Assembly (NCBI GenBank): GCA_963210315.1
Contig: OY723249.1
Location: 992,569-1,056,568 of the forward strand
Length of the DNA: 64,000 nucleotides
Direction of reading: 5' to 3'
From: Rhynchopus euleeides
Taxonomy: Eukaryota > Euglenozoa > Diplonemea > Diplonemida > Diplonemidae
Below the pieces are notes generated by a model, which did no database searches, had not been told where the DNA came from, and saw only the letters and a list, made by a program, of their open reading frames with translations. Below are positions 22,315 through 32,652 of the stretch, piece by piece. Positions within the stretch are counted from its first letter, which is position 1. Each line of letters opens with the position of its first letter. A program made the position numbers and the translations under genes.

Positions 22315-23226
22315 CTAGTACTCCTCCAGCCGATTGAGTAGGTTGATGAAGTAGCGCGAAGGCCGGTGGTGCATGCTGAGCAGAAGGCAGTCGTCTTCAG
22401 AGAGGCGGAGGCGGAGGCGGCGCCATCGCCGCCGCCGCACGAAGGTGAACACGTCGGGGTGTGGCGACCACTGCAGGCGCGCAAACTTCTGGAGAAGCGA
22501 CATCTCGCCCGGCCAGTGGTAGCTGTAGGCCCACCCCTGCGGATCGGTCATCTGCTGCACCTCCACATTCCACTCGCTGATCCAGTGGTAGGAAGCGTTT
22601 GGGCATTTCATAGACCCCTTCCCTCTATATTTCACCAGCCCAAGGTCATTCGACCAGGCCCCCCTGTAGTCCTGCCGGAACAGGTTAGTCTTGCTGAACT
22701 TCCCACCGAGGGAGCGGCGCTCATTCTGAAAGATCTCATCGACATGATACGTCAGCACGTTCGTCCCCCGCGCATCGGTCGCCGCAGAACAGACAGCGGT
22801 GGTGATGTCGAAGGGGCGGTTCGGCGAGACAACCTCGCCCTCGCTGAACTCCACCAAGGAGGGATGGAGGCACGCGCTGCACATCACCATCCCAGGGAGC
22901 AGCTGCCGGAGGGAAGGGATTCCGTAAAACCCCTTGTGGATGAAGAGGCGCAGGCAAGTCTCGGCCATCAGATGCAGGCAACGGATGCAGTGGAAGTGGT
23001 CGGGGTTACCACAGCGGAGCTCTGTCCCCTCCCTTTCGAACATGCGGACCCGGCACCGCGTGCACACAGCGCTGTTCTCTCGGCCGTTCCTGCCAACCAC
23101 CCCAGACCTCCCGATGCGAGAGGACTCCACCACCATGCCTTGCGGCAGCTCGTAGGACACACACCAGTCCCGGACAGACCGGTTCCGCTCATCCACCTGA
23201 CGGGTCAGGGCTGTGAGCCATCCCAT
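22315..23226 (-). CDS. Zinc-cluster and dysferlin/peroxin-domain protein
   Basis: This single-exon frame of 303 residues starts at the ATG at 23226. Residues 55-119 form a cysteine cluster (C55, C58, C72, C80, C83, C116, C119) that suggests two zinc sites of FYVE or RING-like style, though no standard profile is obvious. Residues 163-275 match the DysF (peroxin/dysferlin) fold: DEIFQNERRSLGGKFSKTNL, a tryptophan at 191, the block EVQQMTDPQGWAYSYHW at 222-238, and VRRRRWRRLRL at 263-273. DysF domains occur in dysferlins, TECPR1 and fungal peroxisome-size peroxins; TECPR1 and the peroxins act at organelle membranes. No membrane segment is visible. An upstream exon is possible. The closest architecture is uncertain. 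Confidence 0.7.
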   Translation of the reverse strand: MGWLTALTRQVDERNRSVRDWCVSYELPQGMVVESSRIGRSGVVGRNGRENSAVCTRCRVRMFEREGTELRCGNPDHFHCIRCLHLMAETCLRLFIHKGFYGIPSLRQLLPGMVMCSACLHPSLVEFSEGEVVSPNRPFDITTAVCSAATDARGTNVLTYHVDEIFQNERRSLGGKFSKTNLFRQDYRGAWSNDLGLVKYRGKGSMKCPNASYHWISEWNVEVQQMTDPQGWAYSYHWPGEMSLLQKFARLQWSPHPDVFTFVRRRRWRRLRLRLSEDDCLLLSMHHRPSRYFINLLNRLEEY

Positions 23227-24356
23227 CACACCCCCCTGCCTACCCCCCTGTGGAGAAACGCTCCACAGTCAAGGTTGTGCCCCCCCCCCCCCTCCCTCGA
23301 AGGGCTCAGCGGATGCAGGGTGTCACCGCCCCCCCGCCCCGTGATTTCCCCTCGCCTCGGCGTTGGTGGAGGGCAGGTTGCTGTGGTCCGTTCGGCCTTC
23401 CAAAGAGAGGGGAGTGGGGGGGGGGGGGGTCAAGCTGCTGCAGGACTCTGATTCGGACTGAGGCTGTGCTGCACCAACCCCGACCACCCCCCTCACCCCC
23501 CCCCCCCCCCCGAGCACCCTGATGCGAACGCACGCTGTGTACAGTGGATGCAGAGAGAGGCACACAGATATGGCACCCCAGATGGCACCTGTCTCGCCTT
23601 CCTCCCACCCCCAAAAGATGCCTGGGGTGTGAGGTGGAGGGTATGGGGCGTGGGGGAGGTGAGACGCTACGCAATGAGATGTTTCATGCGTAGTCGCAGT
23701 GGATTCCTGCATGGTGGTGGTGTGGTAGTGAAATAGAAGTAGAAGGGAGCGACAAGAACCATCACCCTTCACCCGCTATGCAGGTTGTGTCTGAAATCCG
23801 GTGGATGCATATGTACCAAGGGTGGGGAGGGGGGAGGGGAGGGTGTGCGTGCCTTGAGCCAACCGGTGCTGCTCCTACATCGATGGAAAAATGGCGCCGT
23901 GAGGGGTTGGGGGAGAGGGGATGGGGGGGTGGAGGAGGGGGGGAGGGGGGGGGGGACGCGCTTCGCACTTCACACTACCGAACAGCTAAAAATCTCGAGT
24001 CGGCTTTTGCCAATCCCGGACTCACACAGAGGAGGAGGGGGGGGGGGGGGGGGGAAAGCCAGCGTGAGCTGGCCTACAGCTGAATTCAGAAATAGACTGG
24101 CCCGGGTTTGGGGGGGGGGGGGGGTGTATTGAGGCTTGTTGCATAGAAACATTTGCACCGCAGACCCTTCGAAGGTTTGCTGCCTACAGAGGAGGAGCCT
24201 CCCCACAAAACTCTGTGTGTCCACACAGGGATGCAGCAAGTCACCGCCAGGGCCCCGACAAGTCGGAAAAACAACATGCCAGGTTTCGGCTCTCCCAAAC
24301 ACACCGGATTTTAAAGCCGGGTGCCTGGGGAGCCAGTTCCCAGGGGGGGGGGGGGG
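23227..24356. other. Stretch without a confident gene
   Basis: This low-complexity spacer is dominated by runs of G and C (about 23279-23290, 23419-23430, 23497-23511, 23940-23955, 24036-24055 and 24108-24124). A copy of a dispersed 37-75 base repeat lies at 23726-23796. No gene was seen. Confidence 0.5.
23726..23796 (+). repeat. Dispersed TAxTGAAATAGAAG repeat, copy 1
   Basis: The core TAGTGAAATAGAAGTAGAAG is followed by a conserved GATCACCCTTCACTCGTTATG-like tail (ending GCAGGTTGTGTCTGA). Other copies, all on the plus strand, lie at 40839, 52262, 53376 and 58540. Four of the five start just after a G run; this one follows a GGTGGTGTGG tract. Confidence 0.75.
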
Positions 24357-24358
24357 TA

Positions 24359-25868
24359 GGGGGGCCCAAAACCCCCCTTTTTCGTGTAATCGGTGAAAAG
24401 CTACCCCAAAAAGTGACCCCAGACCCCCAAAACCACCCCACACCGGTCCAAAAATGGTCTGTGGGGGTCTGGTAACCAGTTTTGAGGGTCTACACACCCC
24501 CAGATGGTGTAAAAATGCGAAAAAATGGGTGTTTTTGGGCCTTTTGGCCAAATGGGGGAAATGGGGTGTTTTGCAAAAAAACGCAAAAAAATGGGCAAAA
24601 AACACCGTAGAATGGCCATGTGGTGGGTACCAGTGCCCACGGGGTGTCCAGGGGGCCATCCAGGCACCACACGACACCTTTTCAGCCCCCCAGGCACCCC
24701 AGATGGTGGTTTTTTTACTGTTTTTTCATACCCCTGACAAACCCCTGACACCACCGGGCACCTATTTTTTCCGCTGTCAAGATGACCTGGGCTCCAGCAA
24801 GACCCTGCAAATGGCCCCCAAACCATGTGGCATGCACCTGGGAGGCCCCCAGAGGGGGTAGATGGTGATGGGGGGACCTCCGAGTGGTGTCAGATGGGTC
24901 ATGGTGGGCGGCATAATATGCACCCTCTAACAAGGGAGAACAACCCATTTTTACAGATGGTGTCCTCGGGGCCGCGGCTGACATCGCTCGCCCGGGAAGT
25001 GTGAGGCTGTGTGCGCTGCGTCCTGCACATAGGCTCCGAGCGTGCGATACGCCCTTGAGCAGTCGATGTGGTCGTCAGGGCATGCAATTGCGTGGTAGTG
25101 CGAAATGGATGCTGCAGAGGGTGAAGGGCATCCTGTTTTCAGCCTTTCAAGATCAGTAATCATCTCCTGTCCAGTCGGTTAGATGCACTTTGCATCGCTG
25201 CACATTGCATCGGGTACACAGAGCGCAGATGATGCAGAAAGGCATGGGCAGTCGGCCTCGAAGACACCATCTGTAAAAATGGGTTGTTCTCCCTTGTTAG
25301 AGGGTGCATATTATGCCGCCCACCATGACCCATCTGACACCACTCGGAGGGCCCCCCATCACCATCTACCCCCTCTGGGGGCCTCCCAGGTGCATGCCAC
25401 ATGGTTTGGGGGCCATTTGCAGGGTCTTGCTGGAGCCCAGGTCATCTTGACAGCGGAAAAAATAGGTGCCCGGTGGTGTCAGGGGTTTGTCAGGGGTATG
25501 AAAAAACAGTAAAAAACCACCATCTGGGGTGCCTGGGGGGCTGAAAAGGTGTCGTGTGGTGCCTGGATGGGCCCCCTGGACACCCCGTGGGCACTGGTAC
25601 CCACCACATGGCCATTCTACGGTGTTTTTTGCCCATTTTTTTGCGTTTTTTTGCAAAACGCCCCATTTCCCCCATTTGGCCAAAAGGCCCAAAAACACCC
25701 ATTTTTTCGCATTTTTACACCATCTGGGGGTGTGTAGACCCTCAAAACTGGTTACCAGACCCCCACAGACCATTTTTGGACCGGTGTGGGGTGGTTTTGG
25801 GGGTCTGGGGTCACTTTTTGGGGTAGCTTTTTGAAATATTACACGAAAAAGGGGGTTTTGGGCCCCCC
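24359..25868. mobile_element. Large foldback element with about 610-base arms, TA-flanked
   Basis: Arms of roughly 610 bases (24359-24966 and 25262-25868) are near-perfect inverted copies, separated by a loop of about 295 bases. The ends read GGGGGGCCCAAAACCCCCC and its inverse; TA flanks both sides (24357-24358 and 25869-25870). The arms keep identical translations on opposite strands but contain no recognised gene. High arm identity implies recent formation or gene conversion between arms. TA flanks suggest Tc1/mariner-type targeting, but no transposase is present. Confidence 0.85.
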
Positions 25869-25870
25869 TA

Positions 25871-26473
25871 CTGGGGGGGGCTAAATAGAAGGGGGTGGCC
25901 GAATACAAGGGGGGGGTCTGGAAATTCGAAATCCAGAAAATTTTAGGCCGAATACAAGGGGGGGGGTCTTGTATTCGGCGGTCCGTGAATTTTGGCCAAT
26001 TTTCAAATTTTCAGCCTGTTTTTCCAGTCCTAACAGGCACCCCATGGTCAAAATGACCCCACTGCGATTCGCACGGAATCCAAACATTCAAAAGAATAGG
26101 GTTTTGGACACCAGTGTGGGGGTCCTCACAGGTGGCTGACTCCTGGGAATATCCTCCCATTATCAGGAGCCAAATCAGGCCCACATTTCATGAGTGAAAC
26201 TTGGCACCTCCACCCACAAAATGACCCCACCACGATCCGCACGGATTCCGAATAGTGCAATGGAAGGCGAAAATCGCGATTCCACGAGGTCACCTGGAGC
26301 AAAATTCACCAAAATTAGGAAAAATCACGGACCGCCGAATACAAGACCCCCCCCCCCCTTGTATTTGGCCACCCACTGCAAAAATTGCCCAAAATTTTGG
26401 GTTTTGAAAACCCCCCAAAAAAAGCGTTTATACGCCTATTAGAAGGGGGGGGTCTTCTATTTAGCCCCCCCCA
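25871..26473. mobile_element. Foldback element, TA-flanked, adjoining the previous one
   Basis: This 603-base element starts CTGGGGGGGGCTAAATAGAAG and ends with its inverse (CTTCTATTTAGCCCCCCCCAG). The palindromic block GCCGAATACAAG...CTTGTATTCGGC occurs near both ends (25950-25985 and 26328-26366). Its left TA (25869-25870) is also the right TA of the neighbouring 1.5 kb foldback, so one of them landed exactly at the edge of the other. No coding frame is recognisable. Confidence 0.75.
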
Positions 26474-26743
26474 GTAGGGGGGGGGGGGGGGGCGTTTCTG
26501 CACGGCTGTCGGAAGTGGAGGTAAAAAGAAAGCCTACTCGCGCACTCCAGCAACGTGAGTTCCGTTTTTTTGCAATCACTACACCGTGGGGATGCAGTGC
26601 ACAAGGGGGGGGGGGGCAAGGCAAAAAGGGGGTGGGTGGGGTAGTAAAATCGAGGAAAAAATAGAAGCTCAGAATGGACCTCACTTCACCCGGAGGGGGT
26701 GGGGATTTTTTTCCGACCACCGGCATATTTTTTTAAAACTATA

Positions 26744-26826
26744 GTATCCGTCAGGTGGATCACCGGGTGGGGAGAGAACCGGTGTGAGGCACTTGAGTGC
26801 GACCAGGTGGGCAGGGAACCTGACCA
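26744..26826 (+). repeat. Dispersed repeat also at 32215-32290
   Basis: The stretch beginning GTATCCGTCAGGTGGATCAC and running through GGGTGGGGAGAG, TGTGAGGCACTTG and CCAGGTGGGCAGG is repeated at 32215-32290 with scattered differences. No ends were resolved. Confidence 0.65.
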
Positions 26827-27214
26827 CCTGGTTTTGTTGTTGCTGCTTCTGGGGCGCTTCGCGCTCTGCGACACTGTGTGTCAAACTGTATCACTTTTGC
26901 AGCCGGTGTTGTGAGGGCGGCTCACTGCTTCTCTACTTTTCTGCATTTCTGAACGAAGGCCCCTCACCCCCCACTCCCCTCTGGGTCTATTTTGGACATT
27001 TTTTGTCAATTTTTTTGAAACCGATTTTACGGACGGACGTTTATGTCTGTGTTCAATCGGGGCAAAACTGCAGGGGGGTGGGGCGATAGGTAAGATCAAA
27101 GACAAATGCTGTTCTCGACCCGGAGGGGGTGGGTGGGGGCGTTTCGTTTTCTGGACGCATGCGTGTGACGTCGCCCTCACGGCATGCAAAAAAAAAAGCA
27201 GCATTGCTGGTTGT

Positions 27215-27658
27215 CAGGGTTTTCGCTAGCACAGAGGAACAGATGTTCACCACCGTGGCCTCCGGCAGCTGGGGGGCTCCGCCCCCAGACCCCTGTACCG
27301 TGTGCCTGTCTATGAGATCGCCACCACCTTGCGTGGATGCGACGGCAACGTCGAGAAGGCGCGTCGTTGGACAAAACGACCCCGAAACCATTCGAATCGG
27401 GGGTCAGTGGCACCCAGTGCCCGTACACTCGTGTAGGTACACCGATGGTACACCGCGCTGCGGTGTACCATCAGTGCACCTACACTACAGCAAAGAGCGG
27501 AACGTGTGTTCGCGTGGTGCGCTCCCGATGGAGTGGGGATTTTTCGGTGCAAATCACCGCCGCGGAAAGTTTTTTTCCCGCCCCTCTGATTTTCGGTTCG
27601 AAGAGCACCGCACCGATATTTTTACCGCCTGACCCCCCCGGTGCTAGCGAAAACCCTG
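27215..27658. mobile_element. hAT-like MITE, family D copy 1
   Basis: This 444-base element is bounded by a perfect 18-base inverted repeat, CAGGGTTTTCGCTAGCAC. The 8-base flanks, ctggttgt (27207-27214) and ctggctgt (27659-27666), differ at one base and fit a slightly aged hAT duplication. It contains one GC-palindrome module (27240-27295, inverted) and a palindrome around GGTACACCG near 27438-27475. A longer relative in inverted orientation lies at 39490-40172. Confidence 0.85.
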
Positions 27659-27666
27659 CTGGCTGT

Positions 27667-28964
27667 GTCTACGTTTTTTTTGACCGATTTCTTCTACTCT
27701 TATACTGATTTCCCGAGGAGAGGGGCTTCGCATGGCACCGATGGTGTGCCCAGTTCATATGCATCCTAATTTGATAGGACGCACACTTTCCTGAGGCCCC
27801 CCTCCCCCGGGCGCGGCATGCCAAATGCCCGCGGTGGTCTCACCCAGATCTGAAAAAAACGAAGTGGAGGGGGTGGGGCTGGAAGGAAATCAGAAAATAT
27901 AATATGATCAAAGAGTGGCGAGGAGGGCGGGGTGGGGGGAGTGGTTCCTTTACACACGCATCTTGTGAGAAAATCGTATGTATATGGGAATCACCGTACC
28001 GAGCACCGCCCTGTCATACACCCGCCCGTATGCTGCTGCGCTCTCTCACGCATGCAATGTCGTAGCGGGTCGGGGATCACATCAACTGGAACGGCTGGCA
28101 ACACGGCATGAGGCTCGGATTTGAAAGCTCGCTCAAATTTTCATAGCGCGCATATCTTCAAGGTCCTGGTGCGGACCCACCGAACACCATGACACCAAGG
28201 TACGACCGTTCGTCCCACAGCGAGGCGGAAACAAATAGGAGAGAAAGGAGAGAGGAGAGAGAAGAAAGAAAACGGTGGCCACCTGAAGTGGTGCGTGTGT
28301 GGGGGCAAGCCATAGCCCACAAAGGACGGCAGCTGCCCACTGCCCCCCCTCGATCCAAGCTAGTGGAGGGAGAAGGGAGCGGGCCAGCAGGCCCCCGTGT
28401 TGGCGTGTGGGGGGGATAGATAGAGAGAGAGGCGATGTTGTTGTCTTTTGTCTCTCAAAGCGCTGCCCGCTATCTTTTGATATGTCTGGATTTGATATTG
28501 GCGGGAGTCCTGTTACAGAGAAATATTTCCCTTCGTCAGCACGCCGCTGCGAAGAACCCTTGGTAACTGCTCTCTTCGGAGGCTTTCGCTCAGAACCGCA
28601 GAAACGTGAGAAACAGTGAGCCGCCTCACAACACTGGCTGCAAAAGTGACACGGTTTGACACACAGCGACACAGCGAAGGCTTCCCTTGAAGCTTAATCG
28701 GCCGTTCCTTCCATCCAACATCCTCTGAGAGTTGCCATGCAAGGGAGGGGGGCCTCGCTCATTAGTGCAGAAACATTGAGGCGCATCACAAAAAGAGGAG
28801 ACAGCTCGGTACAGTTTGCCACAGAGCGAAGCTCCATAAGGAGTATATAATATTCGTCATTTTTTCACCACAGAGATCCCCAAGACGCAGTGGAGCTGCT
28901 CGAGAAAGATTGAAGTGTGGGGGGGGGGGGGGGGGGTGCGGTCTGGGGTCAAACACAAATCATA
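27667..28964. other. Stretch without a confident gene
   Basis: No gene or clear repeat was recognised. It includes a GAGA-rich tract (28240-28270) and ends in a G run (28919-28936) just before the next inverted-repeat element. Confidence 0.45.
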
Positions 28965-28966
28965 TA

Positions 28967-29680
28967 CCGTCACTCAAGTTATGTTGGTGGGGTAAAATAT
29001 TGGTGGGGTAAATATGTTGGTGGGGTACTAATTTGGTGGATTTGGGGCTCTGAAAAAAGTTGGTGGGTTATTACCCCACCAACATTATTACCCCAGGGCG
29101 CGTTGTACTTGGCGATTTTTTCTGGCACCTGGGATTTGGAGCCCCCTGCCCACCCACCCCGACTGCGCGTACGCATGTGCGTACGCCGTCCGCACTTTCT
29201 GAAACCGCGCTGCGTACGCGTACGCAGAAATTGCGTACGGCTGGTATTCCAGGTCTCTCAGCACACAGTAGGCCACCCAGTAGGCTGAGCCCTGGCCTTT
29301 GCTCTTGCCTTTCACAGACGGTTCCTTCGCGCACAAGTGCAAAAGGTACGATTACCTACTCGAAGGCTCGAAGGCTGCTGAGGTTGACGACCGATTTGGT
29401 GTGCGGACATGGCCGTCTCTTGTACTACATAGACTGCCGTTTGCAGGCGCCGCACGCCCACGCGTACGCCGGATGCATTTTCTGGAAAACGTAGCCATCA
29501 GCCAGGCTCCTTAGGCGTTCGCCACGAAAACGGTAGTCAGCGATGCGCATTGGGGTAATAAATTGGTGGGGTAGATTTGTTGGTGGGGTAAATATGTTGG
29601 TGGGGTACTAATTTGGTGGATTTGGGGGTTCTGGTAGAAGTTGGTGGGTTATTACCCCACCAACATTACTTGAGTGACGG
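28967..29680. mobile_element. TA-flanked inverted-repeat element
   Basis: The ends, TACCGTCACTCAAGT...ACTTGAGTGACGGTA including TA at each side, are inverted copies with one mismatch over about 31 bases. Behind each end lies an array of the unit GTTGGTGGGGTAAATAT, some units directly and some inversely repeated (28980-29095 and 29552-29665), so both ends can form stems. The middle has a run of palindromic GTACGCGTACGC-type sequence near 29165-29235. No transposase frame was seen. Confidence 0.75.
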
Positions 29681-29905
29681 TAAAGAACCAGAAAAACAAC
29701 CAGCTGAACAGGGGATGTGGGGGGGTGTGGGGGGGTGTTTGGGGATGGGAGAATTGCAGAGCTCGCACCAGACCTGCCTCCGGATGTGGGGGGGACTATA
29801 TATGCCCTTTTGTATCTGGTTTGAAAATTGTGGAGGTCACCTTAAGACACGGGGGGACACGGGGGGACATCCGGGGACAAATCGGTAAAATCGGGGAAAA
29901 TGACC

Positions 29906-29950
29906 AAAAAAAAGAGTGTGGGGAGTTGGGTCCAGTTTAGCAAAGTGAGC
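29906..29950 (+). repeat. Inverted terminal motif, left of a 5.5 kb region
   Basis: This 45-base motif (with GAGTGTGGGGAGTTGGGTCC) is matched in inverted orientation at 35398-35443. The sequence outside both has a similar poly-A/GGCCA character, so the two may bound a composite element of about 5.5 kb. A solitary third copy is at 6718-6771. Confidence 0.6.
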
Positions 29951-30880
29951 TCATTTTTCAAATTCCAGAATTTTTGGGGACGCTTCCTGTACCCGGCCTC
30001 GCGGGTGGGGTGTTAGGGAATCCCGCCCCCTGCGACACGGGGACGGGGTTAGGGGACCGGCACAGGCCAGTACGGCGATGTACGACTTGGTGCTGCTGAT
30101 AGGGACTCGAAACGAGAGCAGTGCACGGTCAGTAACGCACGGACACAGGTCGTTGGTGCCAGGCACGGTCTACTTTTGAAGCCGTCCCAGAGACTCGGTC
30201 GCTCGACAGCAAGCGAAGGCACCGCCCGGGCGCGCGGGGGGAGGACATGGCAGACGGCCTAAGGAGTGCCGGTCCGGGCATCCCACTGTACCGCCCTGCG
30301 TCAGCCACGCCATCCTCAGGTCTGCACCAGATCAACCTGGAAGTCGCTCCAGCACGTGCCACCCACCGCCAGCTAGATGCTGCGAGAAGTGAGCGCACCC
30401 GTTGTCCACACCCAGGTGCAGGAAGCGTGACACAAAGTTGAGGAGCACACTGCACTGCAACGCTCCACCATCCACCACGATGCGGCATGCGATGGTGGCA
30501 CCTGTGAGGGGCACACCTCCGCTTCGCCAAGGTGAAGTCGACCGCGAAGAGACTGACGGCGGCACGCTGAGTACCACGGGGGGTCCACGTGTCGACTCCG
30601 GTGAGTATGTGGAGCCGCCGCCACTGTTCGTTCGTCTGCAGCAGTATTCCCGCGAAACCGCCCGTTGGTGGCCGACGGCCACCAACGGGAGGTTTCGCGG
30701 TGGCGCTGAAGGGACACATTGCTCCGCGTTGCCACAGCTGCTGCGCCCTACGCCCTCACTCAATGACTCACTGAAGGTTGCCCCCCCGGCACGCACATTC
30801 GCAACCCTCTCCAACCCTGGAAGTCAGGGCGTGACGGCTTCGGTGGCGACCAAGCAGGAAAGAGATCGACGAGGTGTCGG
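29951..30880. other. Stretch without a confident gene
   Basis: No recognised gene. The block GAAACCGCCCGTTGGTGGCC (30655-30674) is followed by its near-perfect inverse (30679-30706), forming a strong hairpin. The rest is unidentified. Confidence 0.4.
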
Positions 30881-31030
30881 AGGGAGGAGGCGAGCACAAA
30901 AGGGCGTCGGCTACCGCACGCCCTTTGGCCGCAGCCGACGACCGACCGAACCGGCCCCCGGCCGGGAGGGAGGTGGGGGGGGGGGGGGGCGGGGGGCGTG
31001 GGGGGTCCGGGGGGCGAAGCCCCCCGGAAA
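30881..31030 (+). repeat. Dispersed GC-rich repeat, copy 2
   Basis: This is the partner of 8387-8552. The sequence just after it (31031-31126) recurs at about 35922-36018, showing how modules are shuffled among neighbouring repeats. Confidence 0.75.
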
Positions 31031-31126
31031 AAATTTTGAGCTATTTTGGCCAAGTCCGTGCCCGTATGGGCAGAAAAATGGAAATTCGATGACGCGTTTT
31101 AGGCCTCAAAACGGGCTCAAAACTCA

Positions 31127-31280
31127 GGAGGGTGTATGATTTTCCGGATTTTCCTGTTTTTTCCCGATTTTCCGAAAAATTTGCCACTGGTTGACACAAG
31201 GGCGAATTTCGAGAAAAATCCGAAAATCAGGAAAAATCAGGTTTTTTTCGGATTTCCGGGATGGTCACCATACACCCTCC
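31127..31280. repeat. 154-base inverted-end repeat, copy 1
   Basis: This repeat starts GGAGGGTGTATG and ends CATACACCCTCC. Copies of the same 154-base length lie at 32476-32629 and 33915-34068 and read as almost identical. Its palindromic ends make it a candidate MITE; target duplications were not resolved. Confidence 0.75.
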
Positions 31281-31320
31281 GGAAAAAAATCCGAAATTTT
31301 TGGGTCGAAAATTTTTTTTT

Positions 31321-32050
31321 ATCTCCCTAAAATAATGTTCTCTCATCAAAATAGCCTGCGGCCCTGCAAGATAAGAAGATTATTTAATCCTCCACCAGCA
31401 CAACGTTGAAAACGTGCAGTAGATTTTTCGAACCCCATAAAGTTAGATTATTTGACTGTAAAATAATGTAGACCGCCCTCCGCGTAAGTTTCTGCACAAC
31501 CTGTAAAGAAAAGCGACATTATTGCCTCACAGGGGAAATCACCTAAAATAAAAGTCGGCCAAAATAAAACAATGTCTTTAGGCAGGTCGAAACAATCTAA
31601 ATTACTTCACTGTAAACCTATGCGTGATCTGGGGTCCCTGCAGTCCAACAAATCTGCACATTATTTTACTGTAAAATAATCTAACTTTATGGGGTTCAAA
31701 AAATCCGCTGCACGTTTCAACGTTGTGCTGGTGGAGGATTAAATAATCTTCTTATCTTGCAGGGACTTAGGCTATTTTGATGAGAGAACATTATTTCAGG
31801 GAGATAAAACAACCTATTGCACAAAAAATAATCTTCACATTATTTTACGCGGAGGGGGGCCTGCTACTACATAAAGTAATAACACCTCAACTCGCTTCGC
31901 TCGTTAAGGTGACTTCCACATGTCGCCTCGCTTCGCTCGGCAACATGACTTCAATTTTACGCTCGCTTCGCTCGCGTAAAATAATGTTACTTTATGTAGC
32001 AGGCCCCCCTCCGCGTAAAATAATGTGAAGATTATTTCAGTACAATAAAT
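31321..32050. mobile_element. AT-rich compound foldback insertion
   Basis: Two palindromic units lie end to end. The first has arms of about 145 bases (31321-31465 and 31660-31807), starting ATCTCCCTAAAATAATG and ending in its near-inverse. The second has arms of about 60 bases (31820-31882 and 31977-32036) around AAAATAATCTTCACATT. Together they interrupt a sequence found uninterrupted at 34083-34112 (gggtcgaaatttttttttt then ctgacccg), so the insertion point is well marked. A short CTCGCTTCGCTCG motif repeats in the loop of the second unit. Confidence 0.7.
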
Positions 32051-32055
32051 AGCTA

Positions 32056-32212
32056 TTTTTCTGACCCGAAAATCTGTGTCTGCGGACTGCCACACTGTGA
32101 AAAATCGGAAAATTTCCGAAAAAAGTCGAAAATTTTGGCCTTTCCTGGCCTATGTGGTCCCAAAGGGCCCGGGTTGCCCGGATTTTCACCCAAAAACACC
32201 CCAAAAATTTTT
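32056..32212 (+). repeat. 155-base dispersed repeat, copy 1
   Basis: The sequence from CTGACCCGAAAATCTGTG to the poly-T after ACACCCCAAAAA recurs at about 33738-33892 and 34109-34262. Its second half recurs alone at 32390-32455. The copies are nearly identical and alternate with the 154-base repeat. Confidence 0.75.
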
Positions 32213-32214
32213 CG

Positions 32215-32290
32215 CGTATCCGTCAGGTGGACCACCGGGTGGGGAGAGATCCGGTGTGAGGCACTTGGGTCCGTCCAGGTGGGCAGGGGG
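32215..32290 (+). repeat. Dispersed repeat also at 26744-26826
   Basis: This is a diverged second copy of the repeat at 26744-26826 and abuts the 155-base repeat. Confidence 0.6.
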
Positions 32291-32475
32291 AACCTGGGGG
32301 CGGGGGGCCTCAAAACCCGTCTACCAGTGCCGCTTCTAATCTCGTCGGTCTTGTCCCAACCACCACCAGCCAGCCCAGAACGCCCCACCATGTGGTCCCA
32401 AAGGGCCCGGGTTGCCCGGATTTTCACCCAAAAACACCCCAAAAATTTTTCCGCCATATCACCCCCCAGACACTA

Positions 32476-32629
32476 GGAGGGTGTATGATTTTCCGGATTT
32501 TCCTGTTTTTTCCCGATTTTCCGAAAAATTTGCCACTGGTTGACACAAGGGCGAATTTCGAGAAAAATCCGAAAATCAGGAAAAATCAGGTTTTTTTCGG
32601 ATTTCCGGGATGGTCACCATACACCCTCC
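32476..32629. repeat. 154-base inverted-end repeat, copy 2
   Basis: Same repeat as 31127-31280. The family A hAT-like element at 32653 is inserted 23 bases beyond its right end. Confidence 0.75.
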
Positions 32630-32652
32630 GGAAAAAAATCCGAAATTTTTGG

